Assembly (NCBI RefSeq): GCF_015477355.1
Contig: NZ_JADLRJ010000002.1
Coordinates: forward strand, 496,001 to 560,000
Direction: 5' to 3'
DNA: 64,000 bases
Source: Nocardia blacklockiae
GTDB lineage: Bacteria; Actinomycetota; Actinomycetes; Mycobacteriales; Mycobacteriaceae
Part shown: one piece after another, positions 1 through 9,300 of the stretch
Position numbering within the stretch: the stretch's first letter is position 1
Layout of the letters: the number at the start of each line of letters is the position of its first letter
Notes under the pieces: generated by a model
What the model saw: the letters and a program-made list of their open reading frames with translations, nothing else
What the model was told of the DNA's origin: nothing
The model's database searches: none
Position numbers and translations under genes: made by a program

Positions 1-1948
1 CGATTCCGCGGCCGCCAAGCCGCTGACCGGCCCGGACCTGTCGGGGGTCGATCCGGCGGTCCGCCCGCAGGACGACCTGTTCCGGCACATCAACGGGAAG
101 TGGCTGGCGGAGTACCGGCTGCCGCCGGACAAGGTGTCCTTCGGCACCTTCGACGAGGTGCACGACCGGGTGGAGGGCGAGCTGCGGCAGATCATCGAGG
201 GCATTCGCGACCCCGAGCCGGGCAGCGCCGACCAGCAGATCCGCGACCTGTACGACGCCCGCATGAACGAGGACGAGGTCGAACGGCTCGGCATGTCCCC
301 GCTGCGGGACCTGTTCGCGCAGGTCGACGGCGCGGCCGACAAGACCGCGCTGGCGAAGGTCATGGGCGCGCTGCCGGGCGTCGGCCTGATCGGGCTGAGC
401 GTGGGCGCGGACCCGAAGAACTCCAACGCCTATCTGCCCATGATCGGCCAGGCCGGACTCGGGCTCGGTGAGCAGTACTACCGCAAGCCCGAGTACGCGC
501 AGAAGTTCGCCGCCTACCGCGCCTACATGGAGCGCATCGCCACCGGCGCGGGCTTCCCCGACCCGGCGGCGCTGGCGCGACGCGTCGTCGACCTGGAGAC
601 GCGGATCGCCGCCGGCTTCTGGGACAACGTCCGCACCCGCGACGCCGCGGCCACCTACAATCTGCGCACCTGGCCCGAATTGGTTTCTCTCGCACCGGGT
701 TTCGCGTGGGACGCGTGGCTGGCCGGCAACACCGACCGCCCGAAGGAGTTGTTCGCGAGCCTGGTCGTCGGCGAGCCGTCGTTCGTCACCGAGGCCGGAA
801 AGCTGTGGGACGAGGTCGATATCGCCACCTGGCGCGACTATTTGAAGCTGGCGCTGGTGCGCGAGTACGCGCCGTATCTGAACAAGGACATCGCCGACGC
901 CAACTTCGACTTCTTCGGCCGGACCATGCAGGGCATGCAGCAGCGGCCGGAGCGGTGGCGGTCGGCGGTGGAGCTGGTCAACCAGAATCTCGGCGAGCAG
1001 CTCGGAAAACTGTACGTGGCCAAGTACTTTCCGCCCGAGGCCAAGGATCGCGCCAATCAGATGGTGTCGGATCTGATGGCGGCCTATCGGGAGAACTTCC
1101 GCGATTCGAGTTGGATGTCGCCGGACACCCGGGCGGCGGCCCTCGCGAAACTCGAGAAGGTCAACCCCAAGATCGGCTACCCCGACAAGTGGCAGGACTA
1201 TTCGAAGCTGACCATCACCCGCGGCAAGCTGGTCGAGTCGCTGCGCGCGGTGACCGCGTTCGAGGCCGCGCGCATGTTCGGCAAGCTCGGCACCCCGGTC
1301 GACAAGTCCGAGTGGGCGATGCCGCCGCAGACCGTGAACGCCTACTACAACCCCAGCGGCAACGAGATCGTCTTCCCGGCGGCGTTCCTGCAGCCGCCGT
1401 TCTTCGACAAGGACGCGCTGCCGGCGGTGAACTTCGGCGCGGGCGGCGCGGTGATCGGCCACGAGATCGGGCACGGCTTCGACGACCAGGGCTCGAAATA
1501 CGACGGCGACGGCAATCTGCGGGACTGGTGGACACCGGCGGACAAGGCCGCCTTCGACGCCAAGACGAAACAGCTGATCGCCCAGTACAACGCCCTGGTG
1601 CCCGCGGGACTGCCGGCGGATCGGCACGTCGACGGGGAACTCACAGTCGGCGAGAATCTGGCCGACCTGCGCGGTTTGGCCATCGCCCTGGCCGCGTTCC
1701 GGATCGCCCAGCAGCGTGACGGGATCGACGCTCCCGACTATCACCAGATGTTCGAATCGTGGGGCCGGACGTGGCGCGGCATCCAGACTCCGCAGGCCAC
1801 CGAGAGTCAGCTCGCGAGCGATCCGCACTCCCCGTCGGAGTTCCGCTGCAACCAGGTGGTCCGCAATCTTCCGGAGTTCTACGCGACCTACAACGTGACG
1901 AACGCCGACAAGCTGTACCTTCCCGAGGATCAGCGCGTCACGCTCTGA
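1..1948 (+). CDS. M13 family zinc metallopeptidase, 5' end outside window
   Basis: The reading frame is already open at base 2 and runs to TGA at 1946-1948, so the start and any signal peptide lie upstream of the window. The protein is a neprilysin/PepO-type (M13) endopeptidase, expected to cleave short peptides outside the membrane. HEIGH at about 1460-1474 supplies two zinc histidines and the catalytic Glu. ENLAD near 1650-1670 supplies the third ligand. An upstream NAYYNP segment corresponds to the family's substrate-backbone NAxY motif, and the C-terminus has the expected CNxVxNLPEFY block. It is a close paralogue of the next gene along its whole length, sharing even the N-terminal KPLTGPDLSGVD-type segment, so it is probably also an exported lipoprotein. 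The pair looks like a tandem duplication. Confidence in the family is high; substrates are unknown. Confidence 0.95.
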   Translation, partial: DSAAAKPLTGPDLSGVDPAVRPQDDLFRHINGKWLAEYRLPPDKVSFGTFDEVHDRVEGELRQIIEGIRDPEPGSADQQIRDLYDARMNEDEVERLGMSPLRDLFAQVDGAADKTALAKVMGALPGVGLIGLSVGADPKNSNAYLPMIGQAGLGLGEQYYRKPEYAQKFAAYRAYMERIATGAGFPDPAALARRVVDLETRIAAGFWDNVRTRDAAATYNLRTWPELVSLAPGFAWDAWLAGNTDRPKELFASLVVGEPSFVTEAGKLWDEVDIATWRDYLKLALVREYAPYLNKDIADANFDFFGRTMQGMQQRPERWRSAVELVNQNLGEQLGKLYVAKYFPPEAKDRANQMVSDLMAAYRENFRDSSWMSPDTRAAALAKLEKVNPKIGYPDKWQDYSKLTITRGKLVESLRAVTAFEAARMFGKLGTPVDKSEWAMPPQTVNAYYNPSGNEIVFPAAFLQPPFFDKDALPAVNFGAGGAVIGHEIGHGFDDQGSKYDGDGNLRDWWTPADKAAFDAKTKQLIAQYNALVPAGLPADRHVDGELTVGENLADLRGLAIALAAFRIAQQRDGIDAPDYHQMFESWGRTWRGIQTPQATESQLASDPHSPSEFRCNQVVRNLPEFYATYNVTNADKLYLPEDQRVTL

Positions 1949-2045
1949 CACGTTCGACCCACCCTCGGCGCGTCCGCCCCGGTAGCCTCATGCCAGCAAG
2001 TCGGCTACGAGCACGGGGGCGAGACCCCGGGGAGTGGGGTTTCTG

Positions 2046-4079
2046 GTGACATCGTCGGGTCCGGTGCGCCTGCCGCGTCGCGCGTTTCTGATTGCCCTGG
2101 GGCTGGCGCCGGCGGCGGCCGCGCTGGCGAGCTGCTCGAACGACGCCGCGCCGAAACAGCTCAACGGCCCGGATCTCACCGGCGTCGACGAGGCGGTCCG
2201 CCCGCAGGACGACCTGTACCGCTACGTCAACGGAAAGTGGTTGCGCGACTACCAGCTTCCGCCGGACAAGGCCGGATACAGCGCCGCCAGTGAGGCATTC
2301 GAGCGCACCCAAGGCCAGCTGCGCGAAATCATCGACGGCATCAAGGATCCCGAGCCGAACACCGAGGCGCAGCACATCCGCGATCTGTACGACGCGCGCG
2401 TCGATCTCGACACCGTCGAGCGGCTGGGCATCACCCCGCTGCAGGACCTGTTCGACCGGATCGACCGCGCCGCAACGAAACCCGACCTCGCGCACGTGAT
2501 GGGAGAACTGCCGCTGGGCGGACTGATCGGGCTGGGCGTGGGCGTCGACCGGAAGAAGACCGACAGCTACGTGGCGTCGGTCAGCCAATCCGGCATCGGG
2601 CTCGGCGAGGAGTACTACCGCAAGCCGGAGCACGCCGAGATCCGCGCCGCCTACCGGACCTATCTCGAGCGGATCGGCACCGGCGCCGGGCTGCCCGACC
2701 CGGCGGGCGCGGCGCAGCGCGTGTTCGACCTGGAGACCCGGATCGCCGCGAACCATTGGAACAACGTCCGCGTCCGCGACGCCAACGCCACCTACAACCG
2801 CATGACCTGGGCCCAATTGACCGATCTGGGTAAGGGTTTCGACTGGGAGCCGTGGCTGACCGGCAACACCGACCGGCCCAAGGACCTGTTCGGCGAGGTC
2901 GTGGTGGGGCAGCCGTCGTTCGTCACCGCGGCGGGGCAGATCTGGGCGGAGACGGACCTCGCTGTCTGGCGGGACTACTTGAAGCTCAGCCTGATTCGCG
3001 CGTTCGCCAAGTACCTGCCGAAGGCGATCAACGATGCCAACTTCCAGTTCTTCGGCACGGTGATGTCGGGGCAGAAGGAGCGGCCCGAGAATTGGAAGTA
3101 CGGCGTCTCGATCGTCGACGACCAGCTCGGCGAGCAGCTCGGCAAACTCTATGTGGCCAAGTACTTCCCGCCCGAGGCGAAGGACGAGGTCAAGAAGATG
3201 GTCGCCGACCTGATGAGCGCCTACCGCGAGGATTTCCGCAATTCCAGCTGGATGACGCCGGCCACCCGGGACGCGGCGCTGGTGAAGCTCGACAAGATGA
3301 ACGTCAAGCTCGGTTACCCGGACAAGTGGACCGACTACTCCGGGCTGCGCATCACCCGGGGCAAGTTGATCGAATCCTTGCGCGCCATCAATGTTTTCGA
3401 GGCCAAGCGCATGTTCGACTACCTCGGCAAGCCGGTCGACAAGTCGGAGTGGAACAGCACACCGCAGACCGTCAACGCCTTCTACTCCCCGCCCAACAAC
3501 GAGATCACCTTCCCCGCAGCCTATTTGCAGGCGCCGTTCTTCGGCAAGGACGCCAAGCTCGCCGTGAACTTCGGCGCGGTCGGCGCGACCATCGGCCACG
3601 AGATCGGCCACGGCTTCGACGACCAGGGCTCCAAATACGACGCCGACGGCAATCTGCGCAACTGGTGGAGCGGGGCGGACCGGGCCGCGTTCGACGCCAA
3701 GTCGAAGCAGCTGGTGGAGCAGTTCAACGCGCTGGTGCCCGAGGGGCTGGCGCCCGAGCAGCACGTCGACGGCGAGCTGACCCTCGGCGAGAACCTCGCC
3801 GACCTGCGCGGTTTGCAGATCGCGCTGGCGGCCTACCGGATCGCGGCGCAGCGCGAGGGCACCGAGCCCGACTACCGCGCCATGTTCCTGTCCTGGGCGC
3901 GCAGCTGGCGCGGCAAGCAGACCAAGGAACTCACCGCCGAGCTGCTCACGGATACCCACTCCCCCAACGAGTTTCGCTGCAATCAGGTAGTGCGCAATCT
4001 GCCCGAGTTCTACGGCACCTTCGGGGTCAAGGAGGGCGACAAGCTGTTCCTCGCGCCGGAGCAGCGCGTGACCCTCTAG
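2046..4079 (+). CDS. M13 family zinc metallopeptidase, Tat/lipoprotein export signal
   Basis: Full-length M13 peptidase of about 677 aa. I chose GTG at 2046 because a GGAG at 2031-2034 lies 11 bases upstream; an in-frame GTG at 2034 would add four residues. The N-terminus shows a twin-arginine pattern (PRRAFLIALG), a hydrophobic stretch and a lipobox LASC, so the mature enzyme is probably a lipoprotein on the outer face of the cytoplasmic membrane. Catalytic HEIGH is at about residue 518 and ENLAD at about 582, with an NAFYSP segment before them and a CNQVVRNLPEFY end. It lies 97 bp behind its paralogue in the same direction. All zinc ligands and the catalytic Glu are visible, so it should be active. 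Confidence 0.96.
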   Translation: MTSSGPVRLPRRAFLIALGLAPAAAALASCSNDAAPKQLNGPDLTGVDEAVRPQDDLYRYVNGKWLRDYQLPPDKAGYSAASEAFERTQGQLREIIDGIKDPEPNTEAQHIRDLYDARVDLDTVERLGITPLQDLFDRIDRAATKPDLAHVMGELPLGGLIGLGVGVDRKKTDSYVASVSQSGIGLGEEYYRKPEHAEIRAAYRTYLERIGTGAGLPDPAGAAQRVFDLETRIAANHWNNVRVRDANATYNRMTWAQLTDLGKGFDWEPWLTGNTDRPKDLFGEVVVGQPSFVTAAGQIWAETDLAVWRDYLKLSLIRAFAKYLPKAINDANFQFFGTVMSGQKERPENWKYGVSIVDDQLGEQLGKLYVAKYFPPEAKDEVKKMVADLMSAYREDFRNSSWMTPATRDAALVKLDKMNVKLGYPDKWTDYSGLRITRGKLIESLRAINVFEAKRMFDYLGKPVDKSEWNSTPQTVNAFYSPPNNEITFPAAYLQAPFFGKDAKLAVNFGAVGATIGHEIGHGFDDQGSKYDADGNLRNWWSGADRAAFDAKSKQLVEQFNALVPEGLAPEQHVDGELTLGENLADLRGLQIALAAYRIAAQREGTEPDYRAMFLSWARSWRGKQTKELTAELLTDTHSPNEFRCNQVVRNLPEFYGTFGVKEGDKLFLAPEQRVTL

Positions 4080-4129
4080 GCGGTTTCGCGGCCGAGCGGC
4101 TTTCCCGTGGCGTCCTGGGTTCGCGCGGA

Positions 4130-4135
4130 TATACT
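4130..4135 (+). promoter_or_regulatory. Candidate -10 element (TATACT)
   Basis: TATACT lies 44 bases upstream of the chosen start of the AIM24-family gene. No convincing -35 is visible. Its position inside the longer possible reading frame (GTG at 4107) argues that translation starts at 4179. Confidence 0.35.
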
Positions 4136-4178
4136 GCGGGCCAGCGGGGACAAACAGGACACGGGAGGCCGCTCGGTT

Positions 4179-4847
4179 ATGCGCAGTTCGTTTTTCGGCA
4201 ATCTGGACCAGGGCCAGCTTCCCGGACATTTCGCTCTACAGAATTCCAAGATGCTGCGGGTCCAGCTCAACGGTGACGTGCTGGCCAAGCAGGGGTCCAT
4301 GGTGGCGTTCCAGGGCCAGATGGATTTCGACTACGAAGGCGCCGGCGGCCTCGGCAAATTCATCAAGAAGGCCGTGACCGGCGAGGGCGTGCAGCTGATG
4401 CGGGTCAAGGGGCAGGGGCTGCTGTTCCTCGCCGACGACGCCGCCGACGTGCAGCTGTTCTTCCTGGAGAACGAGGGCATCACCGTCAACGGTGCCAACG
4501 TCCTCGCCTACGACCCGAGCCTGACCTCCAATATCCAGCGTGTGCAGGGCGCGGGCATCGCCGCCGGCGGCCTGTTCAACACCACCCTGCAGGGCACCGG
4601 CTGGGTCGCCGTCACCACCCACGGCGCGCCGGTGATGCTCGACGCGAGCCGCGCCCCCACCTTCGCCGACGGCCAGTCCGCCGTCGCCTGGAGCACCAGC
4701 CTCCAGGTCGGCGTCAACCGCACCTTCAAGGCCGGCGCCCTGATCGGCCGCGGCAGCGGCGAGGCCATGCAACTCGCCTTCCGCGGCCAGGGTTTCGTCC
4801 TGGTCCAGGCCAGCGAGGGCCCCACGGTCCCCCCACACACCCACTGA
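4179..4847 (+). CDS. AIM24 family protein
   Basis: A 222-aa protein of the AIM24 (TIGR00266/DUF124) family, a beta-rich fold named after a yeast mitochondrial inner-membrane protein. The bacterial role is not established. Recognisable are the early MLRVQLNGDVLAKQGSMVAF block, a central EGVQLMRVKGQGLLFLAD segment and a glycine-rich QLAFRGQGFVLVQASEG end. ATG 4179 is chosen because GGGAGG stands about ten bases upstream; a longer frame from GTG 4107 would run through a candidate -10 element. The gene ends 2 bp before the convergent Uma2 gene. No signal peptide or membrane segment is seen, so a cytoplasmic location is likely. Confidence 0.88.
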   Translation: MRSSFFGNLDQGQLPGHFALQNSKMLRVQLNGDVLAKQGSMVAFQGQMDFDYEGAGGLGKFIKKAVTGEGVQLMRVKGQGLLFLADDAADVQLFFLENEGITVNGANVLAYDPSLTSNIQRVQGAGIAAGGLFNTTLQGTGWVAVTTHGAPVMLDASRAPTFADGQSAVAWSTSLQVGVNRTFKAGALIGRGSGEAMQLAFRGQGFVLVQASEGPTVPPHTH

Positions 4848-4849
4848 CC

Positions 4850-5431
4850 TCAGCGCACGAGTTCGTCGAACGAAACCTCGCCGAGCACAACATGTTCCAG
4901 CCGCAACAAGCCGTCACGGTGCAGGCGGTGTAGCCGGTATTCGCGGGCGTACGCGTCGAGGCGGAATTCCAGCACCTCGTCGATCCGGTATTTCTCGTCG
5001 AGCATCACGACGAGATAGAGCGGGATGCCGACGCGGGCGTATTGCGCCTTCTTGTCGAGCAGATCCTCGGCGGCCGTCGAGGGCGACGACACTTCGACGA
5101 CGATCAGCGCATCGGGCGACTCGGGCTTGCTGCCCGGCTCGTCCAGGCATCGGTAGACGATCACGTCCGGCCGGCGGAAAGTGAACTTCGGGACCCGCCA
5201 CAGCACCAAGTCGATATCCGTATCCACGCGAATACACGACTCCGTGCTCGGAAACTGCTCCAGGGCATTGGCCAAGCGGCGCGCCACCCGGTTGTGCTCG
5301 GGTGTGGGCGATTCGCACACGATCACATGACCGTGTACGACCTCGATCTCGCGGGCGACGTCCTCGGGCAGTTGCCGATACTGCTCCTCGGTCATCTCGT
5401 GCGGAAGCGAATCCACCGGCTGGATCGTCAT
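4850..5431 (-). CDS. Uma2 family (DUF820) restriction-endonuclease-fold protein
   Basis: A 193-aa protein with the PD-(D/E)XK-like core of Uma2 proteins: FRRPDVIVY (Asp), then LIVVEVSSPST (Glu), then a Lys/Tyr pair in KKAQYARVGIPLYLVV. Catalytic-type residues are all present, so nuclease activity is possible, but function in this expanded actinobacterial and cyanobacterial family is largely unproven. The N-terminus MTEEQYRQLPEDVAREIEVVHG is typical. It is convergent with the AIM24 gene and divergent from the gene at 5536. No partner toxin, methylase or transposase is adjacent. Confidence 0.88.
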   Translation of the reverse strand: MTIQPVDSLPHEMTEEQYRQLPEDVAREIEVVHGHVIVCESPTPEHNRVARRLANALEQFPSTESCIRVDTDIDLVLWRVPKFTFRRPDVIVYRCLDEPGSKPESPDALIVVEVSSPSTAAEDLLDKKAQYARVGIPLYLVVMLDEKYRIDEVLEFRLDAYAREYRLHRLHRDGLLRLEHVVLGEVSFDELVR

Positions 5432-5535
5432 GCTCGAAGACTACCGAGAACGGCCACCGGGCCCGCGGATCGGGCAACCGGGCGCGGCGGGCAGCGGCTA
5501 CGATCGCCTTGAACAGCGAGCGAGGGGGTTCGGGG

Positions 5536-5916
5536 ATGACTGGAGCGGGTGTGCAGTTGCGGCTGGCGCGGGTTTACGACGGGCGGGATTCGGGTGGGCG
5601 GCCGGTTGCCGAGCGGGCGGCGGTGAATCCTGAAGTGCTGGAAGCAGTTCTGGGGTATCTGGAGGGTGCGCCGGTGGTTCTGGCCGCGCGGCACCTCGAT
5701 GTGGACGAGTTCGCTCCCGACGAGCACGACGTGCCGCTGAACTATCGGACCGACGGGGTGTGGATCTGGGCCGGGGCGGTACCGCACTACCTCCGCAAGC
5801 ACGGGTTGGCGCCGGAACCGGAACTGGTGCGGCACATCACAGAACGGGGGTTCCGGGTCGGTGAGGTGGGCGAGGAAGCCAAAGAGCTTGCGGTGGCGGT
5901 GATTACGGGGGGTTGA
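5536..5916 (+). CDS. Hypothetical protein, possible immunity/accessory protein of the toxin locus
   Basis: A 126-aa soluble acidic protein with no signal peptide or membrane segment. ATG 5536 follows a GAGGGGG ribosome-binding site. It contains a PEVLEAVLGYLEGAPVVLAAR helix and a DGVWIWAGAVPHYLRKHG segment. I do not assign a family with certainty, though similar small proteins occur in actinobacteria. Its 3' end overlaps the convergent gene at 5903 by 14 bp. Because it abuts the polymorphic toxin locus, an immunity role is possible but unproven. Confidence 0.7.
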   Translation: MTGAGVQLRLARVYDGRDSGGRPVAERAAVNPEVLEAVLGYLEGAPVVLAARHLDVDEFAPDEHDVPLNYRTDGVWIWAGAVPHYLRKHGLAPEPELVRHITERGFRVGEVGEEAKELAVAVITGG

Positions 5917-6340
5917 GGGAATCCGCCGCGGGCTGGTTGGGGGCGTCGCGGTCTGTTCTCAGCAGGACACCCGTGACGGAGTCGCCAGGCATGGGCTGCC
6001 GTCGGGTGTGTGGGAGGGGAACCTCCACCAGCTTGCCGTCGTAGAGCATCCACAGGCCGAAACAGTCGTCCTCCTCGTCGCGAACCAGGACCTGCACCGA
6101 ATAGGGATCCGGCCAGGGCAGGGACTCGAGGTGAGGCAACAGGCCTTTCCACACCAATCGATAGAACTGAATGACCCACGCGTAGCATTCGCTCGACCCG
6201 GTGCCGTTGCCGGAGAACACCGAATCGTCGACGGGCGTGAAGCACTGCTGCCATTCCCGAGCGGGATCGGGCCGCGTCAGCGGTTCCATGACCTTTTCCG
6301 CGCCCCGCGCGAGAACGATCACCTCGGCGAATCTACTCAT
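5903..6340 (-). CDS. Putative immunity protein for the adjacent polymorphic toxin
   Basis: A 145-aa cytoplasmic protein, acidic in its middle, rich in aromatic residues (WVIQFYRLVWKGLLPHLESLPWPDPY) and with a VLVRDEEDDCFGLWMLYDGK stretch. No catalytic motif is seen and I do not recognise a named family. It lies 42 bp downstream of the toxin gene on the same strand, the standard position of an immunity gene in polymorphic toxin loci. That position is the main reason for the call. The ATG at 6340 is preceded by a weak AGGAA. The 3' end overlaps the convergent gene at 5536 by 14 bp. Confidence 0.65.
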   Translation of the reverse strand: MSRFAEVIVLARGAEKVMEPLTRPDPAREWQQCFTPVDDSVFSGNGTGSSECYAWVIQFYRLVWKGLLPHLESLPWPDPYSVQVLVRDEEDDCFGLWMLYDGKLVEVPLPHTRRQPMPGDSVTGVLLRTDRDAPNQPAADSLNPP

Positions 6341-6382
6341 TGCCGGTCATTCCTCTCGATACCGCGGTTGTCGTCTTGTCGC

Positions 6383-9300
6383 TCATGGCGTCGAGGCCGA
6401 ATCGAATCCGGAGGGAAGATGGATCACTCGGATCCGGGGTTCGCTCGCGGTCTCTGCTGCCACCGCGCGCGCCCAGGCCTCGGTCGGCGCCACGAAAATG
6501 GCACCGTGGGATTGGTACTTGCTGCCGCCGGGTAGCTTGTTACGCAGCGTAGTTGCCGCCGACTCGGCCTTCACATCGACCTGACTGCTCGTAGTCGCGT
6601 CGAATGTCTCGACGCTGTCGATTCGTCCGTTCTTCCAGGTCACCTTGACGAGATCGGCCGTGGTGCCGGTGATTTCGCCGGTTTGGCCGATGTACGCCTT
6701 GGGCACGATAGCGGAGTTGTCGTCCTGGAAGAACACTTTGGAGCCGTTTCCGGTGTTCTCGTTGTACAGGTTGCCCGAACGGCGCAACTCTTCGTTCAGG
6801 AAATCCCGCGCGTGGATCGCCGCGGTGCTGTCACCCGCCCCATCGATCCGGTGGGGTACTCCGTTCCCGTCGACTATCACCCGCCGCTTTCCGACTTCCT
6901 GCTCGCTGAGCGGTTCCATGAGCCTGCTGTCCGCCGGATCGATGCGCCGCGGTTGCTTGCCGGGCTGCTGCCGCTCCTCGGCCTCGTTCGGGTCGAGGCC
7001 GTGTTTGTCCGCGGCTTCGGTGCCGGGGGCGAAACCGTCTTCTCCCGCTTTGGTTTTGGTGCCGTCGGGGTGGTGGGTTTCCCATTCGCCGTCCGGGGGG
7101 ATGCGGGGGCGGCGGTTGCCGTCGGGGCCTGGTTCGGGGGTGCTGGAGTAGACGCGGCCGTGGTTGTCGGTCCAGGCGGATTTGGTGGGGGCCAGGACGT
7201 CGGTGCCCAGGTGGGTGGCGAGGCGGGCGGCGAAGCCGTTGGTGGCGGCGTCGCAGCCGATCAGGCGGATCGGGGATTTGCCGTCCCAGCCGGCGTTGCG
7301 GAGGAGGTGGCCGTATTCCTCCGGGGTGTATTTGTGGCCGCCGATCACCGCGTGGCCGTCCTCGCTGATGTGGACGTCGGCGCTGAAGTGGCGCGCGGCG
7401 CGCGGGACCCGGTGCGGAAGATCGCCCATCGAGGTGTCCCCGCGATGGTGGGAGACGCCGGCGGGCGTCCGCTCCCCGTGGCGAGCGTGCGCTTCCTCGA
7501 TGCTCGGCCGGGGTTGCAGCGGACCGGTCTCGTGCGGGTCCGGCCGGTCGTGGTGGGGCGAGTGCTCGTCGTGCGAGGTCTCGTGGCGCGCGGATCGCGG
7601 ATCGGCGGCACCGTGAGCGGGCTCGGCCCTGCGTGCGTGAGGTGTCGGCTCGACACCGGTACCGTGCGCGTGAACGGGCGGGGTGGTATCGCCCACCGCG
7701 GGGTGGGAAGGGCTTCCGGCACCCTCGCCGCTACGCGCGGGCATCGCGCTCACCCCAGGCCGAGAAGCCCCTCCCACCTCCGAATGTTGCGGTGGCACAC
7801 CGGCACCGGGCCGCGCCGACTCAGTGGCATCACCAGCACGCCCGGTCGGGGTTCCGTCACCAGCACTCCCGGGCGGCGTTCCGTCACCAGTGCGGGGCGG
7901 CACCGTTGCGTCCCCGGTCTTTGCTGGGCCTACCCCGTCACCAGCACGCCCGGGCGCGGCTACGTCACCGGCGCGAGGCGGCACGGTTGGGTTCCCGGCC
8001 CGTGCCGGTCCGGCGGGGTCACCGGCCCTGCCTGCGGTCGGGGTATCGCCCCGCGCCGAGTGTGTCGGGGTGCGCGGGTCGCTGCCGGGACCTCCTGTGG
8101 GAGAGGCGGTTTCGGGCGGACGCGCGGATGAGTGCGGGGTGCCGGTGTCGACCGGTCGCGCTGTCGAGGTGGGGGTGGAGCGGTCCGGGGAAGCGGGGGC
8201 GTGGGAATCGTTGCGTGCGGCAGCGGGTTCGGAGCCGACGGGATGGCCGCCACCAGCGGCGTGGGTGGCCGGTGGCACGAAAGGGCGGTCCACTCCGGCC
8301 TGGCCGGAGTCCACGCGACCCCCGCCATGCTCAGGCAAACCGCCGCGGCCGCTTGCGGCGTGCTCGGTCGTGTCCGGCCCACCCCCGTGCTCGCTTCCGG
8401 CGGGATGCACGTCGGATACGCCGCGGCTTACCGCACCGGCCGTGCTGTGGCCACCGCTGTCGGAGCCGGTGGTGTGCAGCGGGGCGCTGCCGTCGGGGGT
8501 CGGTGCTGTGTGTGCTGGGTTCGATGAGGGGGCGGTGTGTTCGGGGTGTGGGGCGGCCAGGTTGGGCTGGTCGCGCATGCCGGGGCCGAGGCCGTGGCCG
8601 GCGCCGTGGAGGGCGCCGGGGAGCGTGCCGGCGGTGAGCATGCGGGGGTCGAAGTGCCAGTCGCCGGTGAGGGCGCCCTGGGTTGCGTAGGCGCCCAGGG
8701 CGTTTGCTCCGCCGCCGACCATGCCGGCCAATCGGTCGGCGACCAACCGGTCACCGAAAGTCTTGTTGCCGAACACCTTTGCCAGCGGGCCGAGGGCGGC
8801 GCGGCCCGCGCCCGCACCGACCAGCCCGCCTACCGCGCCCGTCGCACCGGACAGTGCGACCTGGCCCCAGTCGACGCCGTCGCGACGCCCGAACACGCTC
8901 TGGTAGTCCTGGATCGCGAGGTCCGGCGCCGCGTTCATGCCCGCGTCGATGGCCAGGTGGATCAGCAGCCGTTTGGCGAACGGCGATTTCAGCGCCGCCA
9001 TCAGCGCGTGCTTCAGTCCCTGTTCGCTCAGCCGGGTGAGCAGCCGCCGGACCAGCATCCGCACGCCCACCCGGGTGCCCGCGATGAGCAGCGCCTCCTC
9101 CGCCGGTGCGGTCGGCGGGAACAACCAGACCAGCGCGATCTCCGCCGCCAGCATCACCAGCGTGGCGTAGAACATGAGCTTGGTGTATTCGAATTCGTTG
9201 CCGGTCGCGTCGGCGGTCTCGGCCACCCCGTTGAACCATTTGACCAGCTCTTCGACCGACCCCTCGCCGGTGCGCATCGCCTGGAGCTGCCGGATCATCT

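Noticed and set aside
1938-4229. Long minus-strand open frame across the second M13 gene
   Set aside because: Composition is low-complexity and has no recognisable motif; the plus-strand frame carries the zinc site and signal peptide.
7815-8045. Possible CRISPR-like direct repeats
   Set aside because: Units are imperfect, spaced irregularly in multiples of codons and lie in a coding frame; they encode a linker.
6683-8690. Long plus-strand frames opposite the toxin linker
   Set aside because: They mirror the Pro/Gly-rich repeats of the minus-strand gene and are repetitive themselves; no start signals or domains.
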